Positions 32,700-32,712 of a stretch of DNA of 32,712 bases are shown piece after piece. The stretch comes from Synechococcaceae cyanobacterium (GTDB taxonomy: Bacteria > Cyanobacteriota > Cyanobacteriia > PCC-6307 > Cyanobiaceae). The notes below the pieces were generated by a model that made no database searches, had not been told where the DNA came from, and saw only the letters and a list, made by a program, of their open reading frames with translations. Location: contig CANEWU010000008.1 in the NCBI GenBank assembly GCA_947442825.1, positions 1 to 32,712 of the forward strand, written 5' to 3'. Position numbers and translations under genes: made by a program. Position 1 is the first letter of the stretch; each line of letters begins with the position of its first letter.

Positions 32700-32712
32700 A
32701 AAGGAACGGCCG

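Overview
The window looks like chromosome from a high-GC picocyanobacterium of the freshwater or brackish Cyanobium/Synechococcus kind. The evidence is the cyanobacterial nitrate-assimilation set (nrtABCD, nirA, narM, NtcA-like boxes), a phytol-kinase-like gene, a group 2 sigma factor, and repeated copies of the cyanobacterial HIP1 octamer GCGATCGC (for example 8945, 10151, 15094, 15478, 16978, 25610, 27621). Most of the window is very GC-rich and tightly packed. This assignment is inference; no rRNA or other marker gene is present.

Layout. Positions 1-44 hold the first codons of a glutaredoxin (minus), followed by a small unknown gene (plus) and a membrane-anchored GGDEF protein with a degenerate EAL domain (minus). 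Positions 2795-7530 are a minus-strand operon: succinate dehydrogenase/fumarate reductase sdhC-sdhA-sdhB, then a flavin amine oxidase. From 7593 the plus strand carries an MFS transporter, a tiny membrane protein overlapping a histidine kinase, a LuxR-type response regulator, polyphosphate kinase, a group 2 sigma factor and a phytol-kinase-like membrane protein. Minus-strand genes follow: a small unknown gene, DAHP synthase, and the siroheme/nitrite block (cobA, a helical-repeat/CbiX chelatase, nirA). A perfect CIRCE-type inverted repeat (16086-16112) lies between DAHP synthase and the small unknown gene, far from any visible chaperone gene.

Nitrate assimilation spans about 17.3-28 kb. On the minus strand nirA encodes the siroheme enzyme, and the genes after it encode two steps of siroheme synthesis. 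On the plus strand are a TrpD2/YbiB-like gene, narM, and the ABC nitrate importer nrtA-nrtB-nrtC-nrtD. A GTN10AC box with a spaced -10 sits upstream of nirA, and a weaker box precedes nrtA. Nitrate reductase (narB) is absent from the window.

Right after nrtD the character changes. There is a truncated IS5-type transposase start, then a markedly lower-GC CGTase/alpha-amylase-like gene with a C-terminal CBM20 domain, an AI-2E/PerM-family transporter gene broken by a single-base frameshift, a gene-poor stretch with a possible decayed ORF, a VapBC toxin-antitoxin pair, and a 13-bp inverted repeat near the window end. This 27.97-32.7 kb segment looks like an accessory island inserted beside the nitrate cluster.
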